Below are positions 29,932-39,413 of a DNA stretch of 64,000 bases, piece after piece (position 1 is the stretch's first letter; the number at the start of each line of letters is the position of its first letter). Source of the DNA: Spirochaetota bacterium (GTDB lineage: Bacteria > Spirochaetota > Spirochaetia > DTKZ01). The stretch spans positions 1 to 64,000 of the forward strand of contig JAOABU010000063.1 in the NCBI GenBank assembly GCA_026418195.1. Direction: 5' to 3'. The notes beneath the pieces are model-generated. The model saw only the letters and a program-made list of their open reading frames with translations, was not told where the DNA came from and did no database searches. The translations under genes and the position numbers were made by a program.

Positions 29932-30882
29932 ATGACACGATACAAAATAGGAGTACATGTACCTGTAATCGAAGGAGTAAAGAATGTTCCCCTCTTAGCT
30001 CAAGCACTAGGTGCAGAAGCATTCGCTTTCTTCACTAAGAATCAGAAACAATGGAAGGGGAAGCCTCTCACAGAAGACGATATCAGAGCCTTCCAAGGGA
30101 ACCTACAGAAAGTAGGAATTTCACCAACCTTTGTGCTCCCCCATAACGGATATCTGATCAATATTGGGAATCCTTACGAAGAAAAACGAAAAAAGTCACT
30201 CGAATCCCTCAAGGAGGAGGCAGAAAGAGCCCGCCTTTTGGGTTTAGAAACCTTGAACTTTCATCCGGGAAGTCATCTAGGACTCCTCTCAGAGCAAGAA
30301 TGTTTTCGCCTAGTTGCATCGGGGATGAATGAAGTGTTAGAAGCTGTGCCCCAAATCACCCTTGTTCTAGAAACTACGGCTGGCCAGGGGAACAGTATTG
30401 GGTATCGCTTCGAACACCTGGCAGAACTGATTCAGCTTTCCCTAAACCCGGAACGGGTTGGTATCTGCATCGATACCTGCCATATCTTCGCTGCCGGCTA
30501 CGAATTGCGCACCGACGAAGGATATGAGGCCACCTTCCAAGCCTTTTCTACCATCATTGGTTTCCACAAATTAAAAGGAGTACACCTGAATGATTCGCGA
30601 TCAACCCTAGGAAGCAGAATCGATCGGCATGCCAGCATTGGTAAGGGAGAATTGGGAATAGAGACCTTCGTCAGAATCTTAAGGGATCCACGATTCGAAG
30701 GAGTTCCCCTTATTCTGGAAACCCCTAATCCTTCCCTCTGGCCAGATGAGATTGCTTTCCTGAAAGAGATTCCTCACCTTTCACCCTCTGATCCTTTACC
30801 ACCCCTTCGGAGGTCCGAGGATCTCACGGATCACCACCGCTTGCTTCCAGGGAGAAAGCTTCGTGATCTTCTCCGGAAGTGA
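29932..30882 (+). CDS. nfo: Endonuclease IV
   Basis: A 316-residue AP endonuclease that cuts 5' to abasic sites in base excision repair. The metal-ligand motifs NFHPGSHLG, ETTAGQGNSIG, GICIDTCHIFAAG, VHLNDSR and RHASIGKGELG, and the late LILETPN, are intact, while the N-terminal strand reads IGVHVPVIEG rather than the usual AHVS form. It is about 30 residues longer than typical Nfo, and the extra C-terminal tail (after LILETPN) overlaps the opposite-strand gene at 30796 by 87 bp. It is divergent from larA, 60 nt apart. Confidence 0.95.
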   Translation: MTRYKIGVHVPVIEGVKNVPLLAQALGAEAFAFFTKNQKQWKGKPLTEDDIRAFQGNLQKVGISPTFVLPHNGYLINIGNPYEEKRKKSLESLKEEAERARLLGLETLNFHPGSHLGLLSEQECFRLVASGMNEVLEAVPQITLVLETTAGQGNSIGYRFEHLAELIQLSLNPERVGICIDTCHIFAAGYELRTDEGYEATFQAFSTIIGFHKLKGVHLNDSRSTLGSRIDRHASIGKGELGIETFVRILRDPRFEGVPLILETPNPSLWPDEIAFLKEIPHLSPSDPLPPLRRSEDLTDHHRLLPGRKLRDLLRK

Positions 30883-31215
30883 GGGTAACTGCCTTTTCTC
30901 TTCTGCCGACGTAGGCCCTTCGGGAATACGTACTCCAGTTGGGACAGGAGGGGAGTGCTCTTCTTCTCCTGAGACAAATTCCCCCTCTTTGAACTCTGTG
31001 GTTACTTCCTGAGCCATGGGGTACATGGATCTTTTCTCTCGTTGCCCAAGGGTTATTCCCGCAATGGATCGTTCCCCTTGTAAAACGCGCTTAGGGTAAG
31101 AAACCGGTTTAGTCTGAACCCCAGCCTTTCGTTGAGCCCGAGATTGAAGAATTCGTAGGGCGATTAAGAAAGCCAGAGGAATCAGAACAAATAGATTGGA
31201 AAGGATCTCATTCAT
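30796..31215 (-). CDS. Small membrane-anchored protein of the nfeD-floA operon
   Basis: A 139-residue protein with an N-terminal membrane helix ([16 protein letters not shown], about residues 8-23), a charged low-complexity middle and a conserved-looking C-terminal end ([21 protein letters not shown]). It is the third gene of nfeD-floA and its ATG overlaps the floA stop by 4 bp (ATGA). I do not recognise the family; the closing segment looks constrained. Its last 87 bp run antisense to the nfo tail. Confidence 0.75.
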   Translation of the reverse strand: MNEILSNLFVLIPLAFLIALRILQSRAQRKAGVQTKPVSYPKRVLQGERSIAGITLGQREKRSMYPMAQEVTTEFKEGEFVSGEEEHSPPVPTGVRIPEGPTSAEEKRQLPSLPEKITKLSPWKQAVVIREILGPPKGW

Positions 31216-32198
31216 TTCGAAGGAGCCTCTCCTCCAATACTTTTTCTCATATTGGTGTCAGCTTGAATATTCATCATTCTATAGTAGTCCATTACCCCTA
31301 GTTGACCTTTCCGAAAGGCTTCTGCGATAGCCAGCGGAATTTCAGCTTCTGCTAACACTACTTTTGCCCTATTTTCCTGTACCAATGCAAGCATCTCCTG
31401 TTCTCTTGCCTGAGCCGCTGCCCTTCGTTTCTCTGCCTCAGCCTGGAACCTTCGCTTATCTGCTTCCGCTTGATCGGCCTGAAGCTTAGCTCCAACATTC
31501 GCTCCCACATCAATATCAGCGATGTCGATAGAAAGGATTTCAAAGGCAGTTCCTGCATCCAACCCTTTTTCCAGAACAGTTTTCGATATTAAATCGGGAT
31601 TTTCCAGCACTGCTTTGTAGGATTCCGCAGAACCAATGGTGGTAACGATTCCCTCCCCTACTCGAGCAATGATCGTCTCTTCGGTGGCTCCTCCGACCAA
31701 ACGCTCTATATTGGCCCGAACAGTTACCCTTGCTTTAACTTGAAGCTGGATTCCATCCTTGGCCACTGCATCTATGGTAGTTTTCCCTTTGGAAGGGTCG
31801 GGACAATCGATCACCTTTGGGTTCACGCTGGTCTTGACTGCTTCCAGTACATCTCTTCCCGCTAAATCTATGGCAGCGGCTCGTTGAAAGGGTAAGGGAA
31901 TATTCGCCTTGTTAGCCGCTACTAGAGCTTGACTTACCTTCATCACGTTCCCGCGGGCAAGAAAATGGGTTTCCAGCATATCTGTTTCTACCGGAATTCC
32001 AGCTTTAGTAAGCATGATCCGAGCATCTACGATCACCGAAGGATTCACGTGCCGCAACCACATCCCGATAATTCTACCCATTCCTACTGGAGCACCCGAT
32101 AGAAGAGCTCTAAACCACAAGCCAAAGAATTTGAAAAAGAGGATTAGGAACCCTAATACGAGAAGAGTTAATACGGCAAATACGATCAAATACAACAT
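31212..32198 (-). CDS. floA: Flotillin-like protein FloA
   Basis: A 328-residue FloA (YqfA/UPF0365) protein, a scaffold of bacterial functional membrane microdomains. After an N-terminal membrane hairpin (about residues 2-40) it has [55 protein letters not shown] and NPKVIDCP, then an Ala/Glu/Arg-rich coiled coil (about 235-300). AGGGAGGTACT precedes the ATG. It lies 24 nt after the NfeD gene and overlaps the next gene by 4 bp, matching the nfeD-floA pairing found in Bacillus and others. Confidence 0.95.
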   Translation of the reverse strand: MLYLIVFAVLTLLVLGFLILFFKFFGLWFRALLSGAPVGMGRIIGMWLRHVNPSVIVDARIMLTKAGIPVETDMLETHFLARGNVMKVSQALVAANKANIPLPFQRAAAIDLAGRDVLEAVKTSVNPKVIDCPDPSKGKTTIDAVAKDGIQLQVKARVTVRANIERLVGGATEETIIARVGEGIVTTIGSAESYKAVLENPDLISKTVLEKGLDAGTAFEILSIDIADIDVGANVGAKLQADQAEADKRRFQAEAEKRRAAAQAREQEMLALVQENRAKVVLAEAEIPLAIAEAFRKGQLGVMDYYRMMNIQADTNMRKSIGGEAPSK

Positions 32199-32222
32199 AG
32201 TACCTCCCTAATATAGACTATA

Positions 32223-33800
32223 TCATATCGCTTTCACTGTGATTCGATTCCCACGTACCTGAACTACCCGTACGGGTGTTCCCTGAGGTAAGAACTCTCC
32301 TTCAGTTTCCACTGAATAGACTGTATCCTCGATCTTCGCTTTCCCCGATGGTCGTAGGATAGTCAATGCTTTTCCTTCCTTACCTACCAGGTCCTGGGGG
32401 ATTACCGGAAAGTCTTCAGGGGAAGGAACACTTTCGAAAGAGAGACTCTCCTGCCCCTCGGTTGTATCACCCTTTCTGCGATCTAAATGTATTACCTCAC
32501 CTTTACTTAAGGGTGTAGATCCAGAAGCAGTACCGTAAATCATCGTTTTCAAGGCTAAGCGATCAAAGATTCTCACCTTTGGAAGCAGGAGGATTAAAGC
32601 CGCCACTCCCACTATTCCCGATAATAATCCACTTCCTACTACGATCAGGTTTCGAACGAAAATATCCCACTGCCAGGAAAACTCAGGGAATACAAAATCT
32701 TGCATGGAGAAAAGGAGGGCCAGACCAATGAGCACAAGACCCGAAATCCCCGTAATTCCAAAACCCGGAAGGATGAAGAGTTCCACCGCGAGAAGCCCTA
32801 TTCCTACTAGGAGCATGATGATCTCTAAGGATCCTACCGTACCTAGCAGAGCATTGCTCCCAAACAAGGTTAGGAAACAAATCACCGCCACTGTTCCAGG
32901 AATTCCAAACCCTGGAGTACTGATTTCCATGAATAAAGCTACGAGGCCAACTAGAATCAACAGGGCTTGCACAGGCCCTGATGTGATCAATTCCAGCATC
33001 TTGTCTGGAAGGGTAGTTTCCATCTCTACGATCCCTCCCTCCACCCCCAACTTTGTGGCTAGAGCCGCTAGATCCTCTACCGTACCTTTGGATAAGCCAT
33101 ACCGTTCCGCTTCCTTTGCTGTAAGGGAAAGGAGTTTCCCTTTTGGGGAAACCAACTGGATCCTCCGCACCTCTTTTGGCCGTTCCTTTTCAAGCCTTTC
33201 CAATTCTGGCAGAGTCATTAATCGAACCTTTCCCCCATGCTCTACTTCCCATACTTCCAGATCCAGATCTACCATGGCTAAGGCTAATTCCACCGGATAT
33301 CCGTTCTTTTCCGCTAGAGCTGCCATCTGTGTACGCACTGCGCTCACTACCTTTTCTCCTGCTGGTTGCATGGATCCATCCGCACCGATCGTTACAGGAG
33401 CTGCCGCTCCGATGGAAGTTCCTGGTGCCATGTAGATCTGTGAACAGGATAACGCGATAAGAGCACCGGCAGACCAGCTTACCCCCATACTGGAAGGTCC
33501 ACTTCGAATGAAGGCAATAGTTCTAGCCTTTTTTATGGATCCGATGAAGGAGGAGATCTGTAATGCCGTATCGACCCTACCCCCAAAGGTATCGATATCG
33601 AACACTAGAACCGTAGCCCCCTCGTCGGTAGCCTTGGATACATGCCTTCGAATGAATGATTCGAGGGATGGGACGATGTCTCCATGAACTGGGATGACAA
33701 ACATTGCGCTAGGCTTTTTTACCTCTCCAATCAGATTCATATTGGGAAGGACGCCTAACAGTAGAAAGGCTATGCTCCCTAGAACCATTTTTTTCCCCAT
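32223..33800 (-). CDS. NfeD family membrane serine protease/scaffold
   Basis: A 525-residue long-form NfeD protein (YqeZ type). It has an N-terminal signal (MGKKMVLGSIAFLLLGVLPN), a ClpP-like protease domain with nucleophile region SWSAGALIALSCSQIYMAPGTSIGAAAP (about residues 108-135), four or five membrane helices (about 265-420), and a C-terminal OB-fold NfeD domain (VGKEGKALTILRPSGKAKIED, and the closing VVQVRGNRITVK). In this family it acts with FloA at the membrane. The ATG at 33800 follows AAGGAGAGG; a GTG six bases earlier also reads in frame. Confidence 0.92.
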   Translation of the reverse strand: MGKKMVLGSIAFLLLGVLPNMNLIGEVKKPSAMFVIPVHGDIVPSLESFIRRHVSKATDEGATVLVFDIDTFGGRVDTALQISSFIGSIKKARTIAFIRSGPSSMGVSWSAGALIALSCSQIYMAPGTSIGAAAPVTIGADGSMQPAGEKVVSAVRTQMAALAEKNGYPVELALAMVDLDLEVWEVEHGGKVRLMTLPELERLEKERPKEVRRIQLVSPKGKLLSLTAKEAERYGLSKGTVEDLAALATKLGVEGGIVEMETTLPDKMLELITSGPVQALLILVGLVALFMEISTPGFGIPGTVAVICFLTLFGSNALLGTVGSLEIIMLLVGIGLLAVELFILPGFGITGISGLVLIGLALLFSMQDFVFPEFSWQWDIFVRNLIVVGSGLLSGIVGVAALILLLPKVRIFDRLALKTMIYGTASGSTPLSKGEVIHLDRRKGDTTEGQESLSFESVPSPEDFPVIPQDLVGKEGKALTILRPSGKAKIEDTVYSVETEGEFLPQGTPVRVVQVRGNRITVKAI

Positions 33801-33904
33801 AACCACCTCTCCTTAGAATATAGGGCTTTATGAACATCAACTCAAGCAACTTGTCCCCTATATGGATGGAATATTTCTCCGTTCCCTGATACGTTTATAG
33901 TAGG

Positions 33905-34588
33905 ATGAAATCTAGACTTCGGGAAATCGACCTGTACGCCCCTCTAGAAAAGTTCCTAACTGAGCATGGGTACATCGTGCATGCAGAAGTTGTTCTGAGT
34001 GACATATCCGCTACGAAAGAGGGAGTCCTTCTGGTAGTCGAAGTGAAATTGCGCTTCAACTTAGATGTGATCCTTCAAGCCATCGAAAGACAAAGAGCCG
34101 CAGATGCCGTATACATTGCCATACCTATACACAACTTTCGCCGCCACCCCCGAAGATGGAAAGCTATACGTTCCCTTTGTTCCCGCCTTGGGATTGGAAT
34201 TCTCTTTGTTCGATTCGTGGAAGGCAGGGCTCCGGAGGTAGAGGTAGCCCTTCATCGGAGGGATGTATCTAAAGGCAACTCAAAGGCAAAACTCCTCTTC
34301 CTGAAAGAAATTGAAGGCCGTGGGACCAATCGGAACATAGGAGGTTCCTCCCGCGTTCCTCTCTATACTGCCTACCGCAAAGAAGCTTTGCGGATCGCTC
34401 AATGCTTAGTGGAACATGGCCCTCTTTCTCCTCAGCAACTACGTGCGTTAGGATGTGTCCCCTCTACTGGTTCTATCCTTCTGAAAAACTACTATGGGTG
34501 GTTCGAACGAATCTCTCGAGGAGTGTATCAGCTGAATGAAAAGGGCAAGAAAGCCTTAGAAGCCTATCAAGCAGCATCTTCCCGTTGA
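33905..34588 (+). CDS. DUF2161 PD-(D/E)XK phosphodiesterase-like protein
   Basis: A 227-residue protein. The N-terminal block (EIDLYAPLEKFL) is followed by a nuclease-like core with VVEVKLRFNLDVILQAIERQRAADAVYIAIP (the E-x-K of a PD-(D/E)XK fold), RLGIGILFV, and a C-terminal winged-helix-like part (TAYRKEALRIAQCLVEHGPLS through NYYGWFERISRGVYQL). This order matches DUF2161, whose biological role is not known. No restriction or mobile genes lie beside it. It precedes deoR on the same strand by 47 nt, and a promoter could lie in that gap. Confidence 0.85.
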   Translation: MKSRLREIDLYAPLEKFLTEHGYIVHAEVVLSDISATKEGVLLVVEVKLRFNLDVILQAIERQRAADAVYIAIPIHNFRRHPRRWKAIRSLCSRLGIGILFVRFVEGRAPEVEVALHRRDVSKGNSKAKLLFLKEIEGRGTNRNIGGSSRVPLYTAYRKEALRIAQCLVEHGPLSPQQLRALGCVPSTGSILLKNYYGWFERISRGVYQLNEKGKKALEAYQAASSR

Positions 34589-34635
34589 CACCCTTCTACT
34601 TTCGATCTATGCTCAAAATCTAAAAGGAATCGTAA

Positions 34636-35388
34636 GTGAGCCTAATCGAACGGCACCAAGAAATTCTACGGATTCTCTCGCATCGGGGGAAACTCACGGT
34701 TCAGGAATTGGCGACTCGATTACAGGTATCTGAGGTAACCATCCGAAAGGATCTATCCTTGCTGGAAGAAATGGGGCATTTAATCAGGACCCGGGGAGGG
34801 GCGATTCCTGCAACCAAGAAAGAGTTTCTGCATCCTATAGCCCTTCGAAGGAACGAACACCTTCCGGAAAAACAGGCAATCGCTAGAAAGGCTAAAGAGT
34901 TCATTCAGGAAGGAGACACCCTGTACCTCGATTCTGGTAGCACCACTCAAGCCCTCGCAACCCTTCTCATAGAGATGAGTCTGCGGGTGGTTACCAATTC
35001 CGTGGACATCGTACTGACACTTGAACCGGCTCCTTCGATAGCTGTGTATTGTGTGGGTGGAAGTTACCGGAAGGATGCGGGATCCTTCATTGGACCTTTG
35101 GCCTTGGATGGACTGAAGAATTTTCGAATCGATACATGTTTTATCGGTACGACAGGTTTCTCTACGGATGGTACCTTCAGTTCTCAAAATATCTTTGAGT
35201 CCGATGTGAAAAGACAGGCTTTGAAACTATCTAGCCGAAAGATCCTTTTGGTAGATAGTTCCAAGTATGGGAAAGAGGCATTCTCTGTGTTCGCAACTGT
35301 AAAAGATATCGATCTACTCATCAGCGACAAGAAATTAGGGGAACTTACCGATATTGGCAAGTTTCCCTGTGAAGTAATACTTTGTTAA
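34636..35388 (+). CDS. DeoR-family transcriptional regulator of the uronate operon
   Basis: A 250-residue DeoR/GlpR-type repressor. The N-terminal winged helix-turn-helix (LTVQELATRLQVSEVTIRKDLSLLEEMGHLIRTRGGA, residues about 20-56) precedes the sugar-phosphate-binding DeoRC domain, with DTLYLDSGSTT, VTNSVDI, VYCVGGSYR and DTCFIGTTGF. The start codon is GTG at 34636, with AAAAGGAAT upstream. It is the first gene of a run with an SDR, uxaC and uxaE, so it probably controls hexuronate use in response to a pathway sugar phosphate or acid. Confidence 0.92.
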   Translation: MSLIERHQEILRILSHRGKLTVQELATRLQVSEVTIRKDLSLLEEMGHLIRTRGGAIPATKKEFLHPIALRRNEHLPEKQAIARKAKEFIQEGDTLYLDSGSTTQALATLLIEMSLRVVTNSVDIVLTLEPAPSIAVYCVGGSYRKDAGSFIGPLALDGLKNFRIDTCFIGTTGFSTDGTFSSQNIFESDVKRQALKLSSRKILLVDSSKYGKEAFSVFATVKDIDLLISDKKLGELTDIGKFPCEVILC

Positions 35389-35409
35389 TCTATTGTGAGG
35401 GGAGGAAGT

Positions 35410-36231
35410 ATGTCTTACGTGGAAGATCTCTTCAGTCTATCGGGAAAACGAGTGATCATTACGGGAGGTGCTGGAGTGATTGCCGGTACCATGGCAGAAG
35501 CCCTGATAAAGGCGGGGGCAAAAGTTTGTCTTTGGGGGAGGGGGACCCATCATCCTGTAGAAGAGGCAGTGAAACGAGTAGCGGAAAAGACAGGGAAACC
35601 AAATGCTGTCTCGGGGGTAACGGTTGACACTGGCATCGAAGAAGATGTGCAGAAGGCCATTGAAAAAACCATACAGGTGATGGGAGAGCCTAACGGCCTA
35701 ATCAACGCAGCGGGAGGAAACAAGGGGAAAAGTTCCTTCGTGGATGTGGACATTGCTTTGTTCAACGAGGTAATGCACATGAACCTTCTTGCCGGTCTCG
35801 TAATTCCTACCAAGTACGTCGCTGCCTATTGGATCAAGAATAATATCAAGGGAACCATCATCAATCTAACATCCATGGGATCCTATGTTCCCCTGTCAGG
35901 GGTCTGGGCATACGATGCAGCAAAATCTGCTACCCTGAATCTCACCATGGCGACTGCAAAAGAGTTTGCCCCTTATGGGATTCGGGTGAATGCCATCGCA
36001 CCCGGATTCTTTATCGGTCACCAGAACAAGGCTCTCTTGATCAAGGATGAAACAACCGGGGAACTGACGGATCGCGGGAAAGCAGTCATTGCTCATACTC
36101 CTTTTGCAAGATTTGGGAAGCATGAAGAGCTGGCAGGCGCTACAATCTTTCTCATGAGCGATGCGGCTTCGGGATTCGTTACTGGAGTGTCCTTGCCCGT
36201 CGATGGTGGATACCTAGTCCAGAATATCTAA
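35410..36231 (+). CDS. SDR oxidoreductase, probable fructuronate reductase (UxuB-like)
   Basis: A 273-residue short-chain dehydrogenase: GGAGVIAGTMAEALIKAGAKV near the start, NAAGGNKG, the catalytic SxxxxxxxxxxxxYDAAKS, and PVDGGYL at the end. SDR members next to uxaC are known to reduce D-fructuronate to D-mannonate, replacing the unrelated classical UxuB, so that role is likely from context. The ATG at 35410 has GGGGAGGAAGT just upstream; a 15-nt longer start is less likely. It sits 15 nt before uxaC. Confidence 0.85.
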   Translation: MSYVEDLFSLSGKRVIITGGAGVIAGTMAEALIKAGAKVCLWGRGTHHPVEEAVKRVAEKTGKPNAVSGVTVDTGIEEDVQKAIEKTIQVMGEPNGLINAAGGNKGKSSFVDVDIALFNEVMHMNLLAGLVIPTKYVAAYWIKNNIKGTIINLTSMGSYVPLSGVWAYDAAKSATLNLTMATAKEFAPYGIRVNAIAPGFFIGHQNKALLIKDETTGELTDRGKAVIAHTPFARFGKHEELAGATIFLMSDAASGFVTGVSLPVDGGYLVQNI

Positions 36232-36246
36232 ATCAGGAGGATACCT

Positions 36247-37659
36247 ATGGCTTTCATGGATGAAGATTTTTTACTCCAGTCGGAAACGGCTCGAATCTTG
36301 TACCATTCCTACGCAAAGTACATGCCTATTTTCGATTATCACTGTCATCTCTCTCCTAAACAGGTGGCAGAAAACAAGAACTTCAAGAACCTCACCGATA
36401 TCTGGCTGGGCGGGGATCACTACAAGTGGAGGTTGATGCGAGCTGCAGGAGTGGAGGAACGTTTCATTACCGGCGATGCTTCAGATGAGGAAAAGTTCCA
36501 AGCATGGGCAGCTGTGGTTCCCCAAACCATCGGGAATCCCGTGTTTCATTGGACTCATCTGGAATTAAAACGATACTTCGGAATCGAAGGGATCCTTTTA
36601 CGTCCTGAGACTGCCAAAGAGATCTGGGACCATGCCAATGCTCTTCTTCCGAAACCCGAGTTCAAACCTAAGGCGATCATGGAAAAGTTCATGGTGAAGG
36701 TGGTATGCACCACAGACGATCCCGCGGATGACTTGCAGTACCATAAGTTGGCCGCTTCCGATCCCACCATGAAAACCAAGATGCTCCCCGCATTCCGACC
36801 CGATAAAGCCATGAACTGCGATGATCCAAACGTATACAACACGTATCTAGATACGTTGGAAAAAGCGGCAGGAATCAAAATTCGAACCTACACGGACCTA
36901 ATCGACGCATTGGACAAACGGCACCAGTACTTCCATCAGCTAGGATGTCGATTGACCGATCATGCCTTGTTGGTACCTGTAGCCGAACCCCTGGAAGATA
37001 AAGCGCTTCAAGCAGCTTTCTCGAAGGTCCGTTCAGGAATCGCTTTATCCACAGAGGAAGCAAACCAGATCCGCACAGGGGTTCTCTATGAAGTGGCTCG
37101 GATGAATGCCAAGCGGGATTGGACCATGCAACTCCATATTGGAGCCCTCCGAAACAACAACTCTCGGATGTTCAAGCTATTAGGACCCGATACGGGATTC
37201 GACTCCATTTCTGACCTTCCTATTGCTCGTCCTCTTTCAAAGTTCCTTGATATGCTAGATGCACGGAACGAACTACCCCGAACCATCCTTTATAGCTTGA
37301 ATCCCAACGATAACGAAGTTCTAGCCACGATGATTGGTAATTTTCAGGGTGGAGGAATTCCAGGAAAGATGCAGTTTGGTTCAGCCTGGTGGTTCAACGA
37401 TCAGAAGGATGGGATGGAACAGCAGATGCGAATCCTCGCCAATATGGGACTCCTCTCTAGGTTTATTGGAATGCTGACAGATTCTCGGAGTTTCATGTCG
37501 TATCCAAGGCATGAGTACTTCCGCAGGATCCTCTGCAATCTTCTAGGAACCTGGGTGGAATCCGGAGAAGCACCGAAGGATCTGAACCTCTTGGGGCAGA
37601 TGGTGCAAGACATCTGCTTTAACAACGCGAAGAATTATTTTGGTATACCAATCTGCTAG
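36247..37659 (+). CDS. uxaC: Glucuronate isomerase
   Basis: A 470-residue uronate isomerase of the amidohydrolase superfamily, converting D-glucuronate to D-fructuronate and D-galacturonate to D-tagaturonate. The sequence has FDYHCHLSPKQVAENKNFKNLTDIWLGGDHYKWR (metal-binding His-x-His) and CTTDDPADDL, both family signatures, at the expected positions. AGGAGGATACCT precedes the ATG. The gene joins the SDR and uxaE in one operon. Confidence 0.97.
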   Translation: MAFMDEDFLLQSETARILYHSYAKYMPIFDYHCHLSPKQVAENKNFKNLTDIWLGGDHYKWRLMRAAGVEERFITGDASDEEKFQAWAAVVPQTIGNPVFHWTHLELKRYFGIEGILLRPETAKEIWDHANALLPKPEFKPKAIMEKFMVKVVCTTDDPADDLQYHKLAASDPTMKTKMLPAFRPDKAMNCDDPNVYNTYLDTLEKAAGIKIRTYTDLIDALDKRHQYFHQLGCRLTDHALLVPVAEPLEDKALQAAFSKVRSGIALSTEEANQIRTGVLYEVARMNAKRDWTMQLHIGALRNNNSRMFKLLGPDTGFDSISDLPIARPLSKFLDMLDARNELPRTILYSLNPNDNEVLATMIGNFQGGGIPGKMQFGSAWWFNDQKDGMEQQMRILANMGLLSRFIGMLTDSRSFMSYPRHEYFRRILCNLLGTWVESGEAPKDLNLLGQMVQDICFNNAKNYFGIPIC

Positions 37660-37674
37660 ATGAAGGAGAGTAGG

Positions 37675-38922
37675 ATGAAACAGTTGGAGAAATATTCCAT
37701 TGGAATTGGAGACCGGTTCGCCCGCCAGGGGAAAGCTCAGTTGAAGGCTCTAGTAGAGGCAAAAAAACTCGGTGTGAACCTAGTTCCTGTGTGGAACAAA
37801 TCTTTCAGGGAGCACACCATTGTGCATACGGATCCAAGCACGGTTCGGAAGGAAGCGGACGAAGCGGTAAACGCGTTAGGATGGAAAGATCCCTATTATG
37901 TGGATGCTGACCATATCAGTTTAAAGACAGTTGATCTTTTCCTTGAATCCAGTGACTTTTTTACCTTAGACGTGGCAGATTACTCAGGGAAACCAACCTC
38001 GGAGAAGGATATCGAAGCCTTCGTAAAAGCTCATACCTCCTTTCTGGGAAGCCTTTCCATTCCTGGCATCGAGAGACCCCTTCAGATCACTGAAGAAACC
38101 GTCCGTATGACAGCAAGAAAGTATCTCTTGGCCATACAGGAAGCAGGGAAGATCTACCGCCATATCGAAGCGAAAAAGGGAAAGGGGAACTTCATCACCG
38201 AGGTCTCAATCGATGAAACCGATGTTCCACAAGCTCCCGTTGAAATGCTTTTCATCCTATCTGCGATCGCGCGTGAAGGAATACCTGCCCAAACGATCGC
38301 ACCGAAATTTACCGGCCGTTTCAATAAGGGGATCGACTATGTAGGTGATGTGAAGCAGTTCGAAAAAGAGTTCAATGAGGATGTTGCCGTAGTTGCCTTT
38401 GCAATCAAAGAGTTCGGCCTGCCTTCCAACCTGAAACTCAGTGTACATTCGGGGAGTGACAAGTTCTCCATCTATGGACCGATCCAGAAAGCATTGAAAC
38501 GCACAGGAGCAGGCCTCCATTTAAAGACCGCGGGGACTACCTGGTTGGAGGAACTCATTGGTCTCGCTACGGGAGAAAGTGAAGGCCTGGCCATTGCAAA
38601 GGAAATCTACCAAAAAGCATATGGGCGGTTCGACGAACTCTGCGCTCCCTATGCGAGTGTGATCGATATCGATCGGTCGAAACTTCCAGATCCATCGCAG
38701 GTTTCCAAGTGGGACGGGAAACAATTCGCAGAAACTCTTCGACACGTGCCTAGTAATTCGCACTACAATCCCCATTTCCGGCAACTTCTTCATGTAGGAT
38801 ACAAAATAGCCGCTGAAATGGGAGACAGGTACTATAAGGCATTGGAAGCTGCAGAAGAGGAAATCTCAAAGAATGTGCAGGAGAACCTATTGGAACGGCA
38901 CATAAAACGCGTATTTCTGTAA
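37675..38922 (+). CDS. uxaE: Tagaturonate epimerase
   Basis: A 415-residue tagaturonate/fructuronate epimerase of the UxaE family: EKYSIGIGDRFARQGKAQLKAL near the start, NLVPVWNKSFREHTIVHT, PYYVDADHI, and KLSVHSGSDKFSIYGPIQKAL later. It interconverts D-tagaturonate and D-fructuronate, so galacturonate can join the glucuronate branch without UxaB/UxaA. The ATG at 37675 follows AAGGAGAG; a start 15 nt earlier at the uxaC stop is less likely. It is the last gene before a terminator. UxuA and a KDG kinase, needed downstream, are not in the window. Confidence 0.9.
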   Translation: MKQLEKYSIGIGDRFARQGKAQLKALVEAKKLGVNLVPVWNKSFREHTIVHTDPSTVRKEADEAVNALGWKDPYYVDADHISLKTVDLFLESSDFFTLDVADYSGKPTSEKDIEAFVKAHTSFLGSLSIPGIERPLQITEETVRMTARKYLLAIQEAGKIYRHIEAKKGKGNFITEVSIDETDVPQAPVEMLFILSAIAREGIPAQTIAPKFTGRFNKGIDYVGDVKQFEKEFNEDVAVVAFAIKEFGLPSNLKLSVHSGSDKFSIYGPIQKALKRTGAGLHLKTAGTTWLEELIGLATGESEGLAIAKEIYQKAYGRFDELCAPYASVIDIDRSKLPDPSQVSKWDGKQFAETLRHVPSNSHYNPHFRQLLHVGYKIAAEMGDRYYKALEAAEEEISKNVQENLLERHIKRVFL

Positions 38923-38956
38923 GAGGATTTGCTTTGATCAGATATGTCAAAGTAAC

Positions 38957-38992
38957 AAAGGCGGCTCTGGTTTACAGACCGCCTTTCTTTTC
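38957..38992 (+). terminator. Rho-independent terminator after uxaE
   Basis: AAAGGCGG and CCGCCTTT form a stem continued by TCTG/CAGA across a C-C mismatch, with a short GTTTA loop, followed by CTTTTC. It ends the uronate operon. Confidence 0.85.
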
Positions 38993-39042
38993 AATTTAAG
39001 GTGATTCTAGTGCACGAACAAATAGACTTCCTACAAATTACT

Positions 39043-39351
39043 TCATTTCTTTAAGCTACTCAAGGCGACCTTTTTGATTTTATTTCCAACCCGAATATTA
39101 CAGTACACATCGATGGACTGGAAAATACCAGTTCCGGACCCGCCTCTTCCACCTTGGAAGGTCACCTTATCTCCCTTCTTCAACGAAGCAAATTGTTTCA
39201 GTAACTCTAAAGCTCCTTGTAACGTTTTTTCTTTTTTCGTTTCTCTTCCTCGTAAAGCATTCGCTTTCTTCAATAATTCTTTTTGTTTTTCTTTTGGTTG
39301 CTGAGCTAGAAAAAGCGCAATTTCCTCTTCGGTTAATGTTTTTTCTGCCAT
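39043..39351 (-). CDS. Hypothetical small basic protein
   Basis: A 102-residue Lys-rich protein that I do not recognise. It has a helical N-terminal half (EEEIALFLAQQPKEKQKELLKKANALRGRETKKEK) and a Gly-rich segment near the middle (TFQGGRGGSGTGIFQS, about residues 64-79), then a short beta-like end. There is no signal peptide. GGAGGAATAACGC precedes the ATG. It is transcribed toward the uxaE terminator, 63 nt downstream of the lactonase gene on the same strand. It is more A/T-rich than its neighbours. The Gly segment and charge would suit nucleic-acid binding, but nothing specific is shown. Confidence 0.65.
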   Translation of the reverse strand: MAEKTLTEEEIALFLAQQPKEKQKELLKKANALRGRETKKEKTLQGALELLKQFASLKKGDKVTFQGGRGGSGTGIFQSIDVYCNIRVGNKIKKVALSSLKK

Positions 39352-39413
39352 GCGTTATTCCTCCATACTATAAGCTCTCATTTAAAAATAACAAACTTTG
39401 GAGGTTTTTGCAA

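Noticed and set aside
32704-33435. Plus-strand 243-codon open frame inside the NfeD gene
   Set aside because: It is antisense to a well-supported gene and its residues are Arg/Ser/Pro-rich with no family pattern.
33905-34588. Defence or restriction system from the nuclease-like DUF2161 gene
   Set aside because: No methyltransferase, helicase or other defence gene lies beside it, and it sits next to a sugar regulator.
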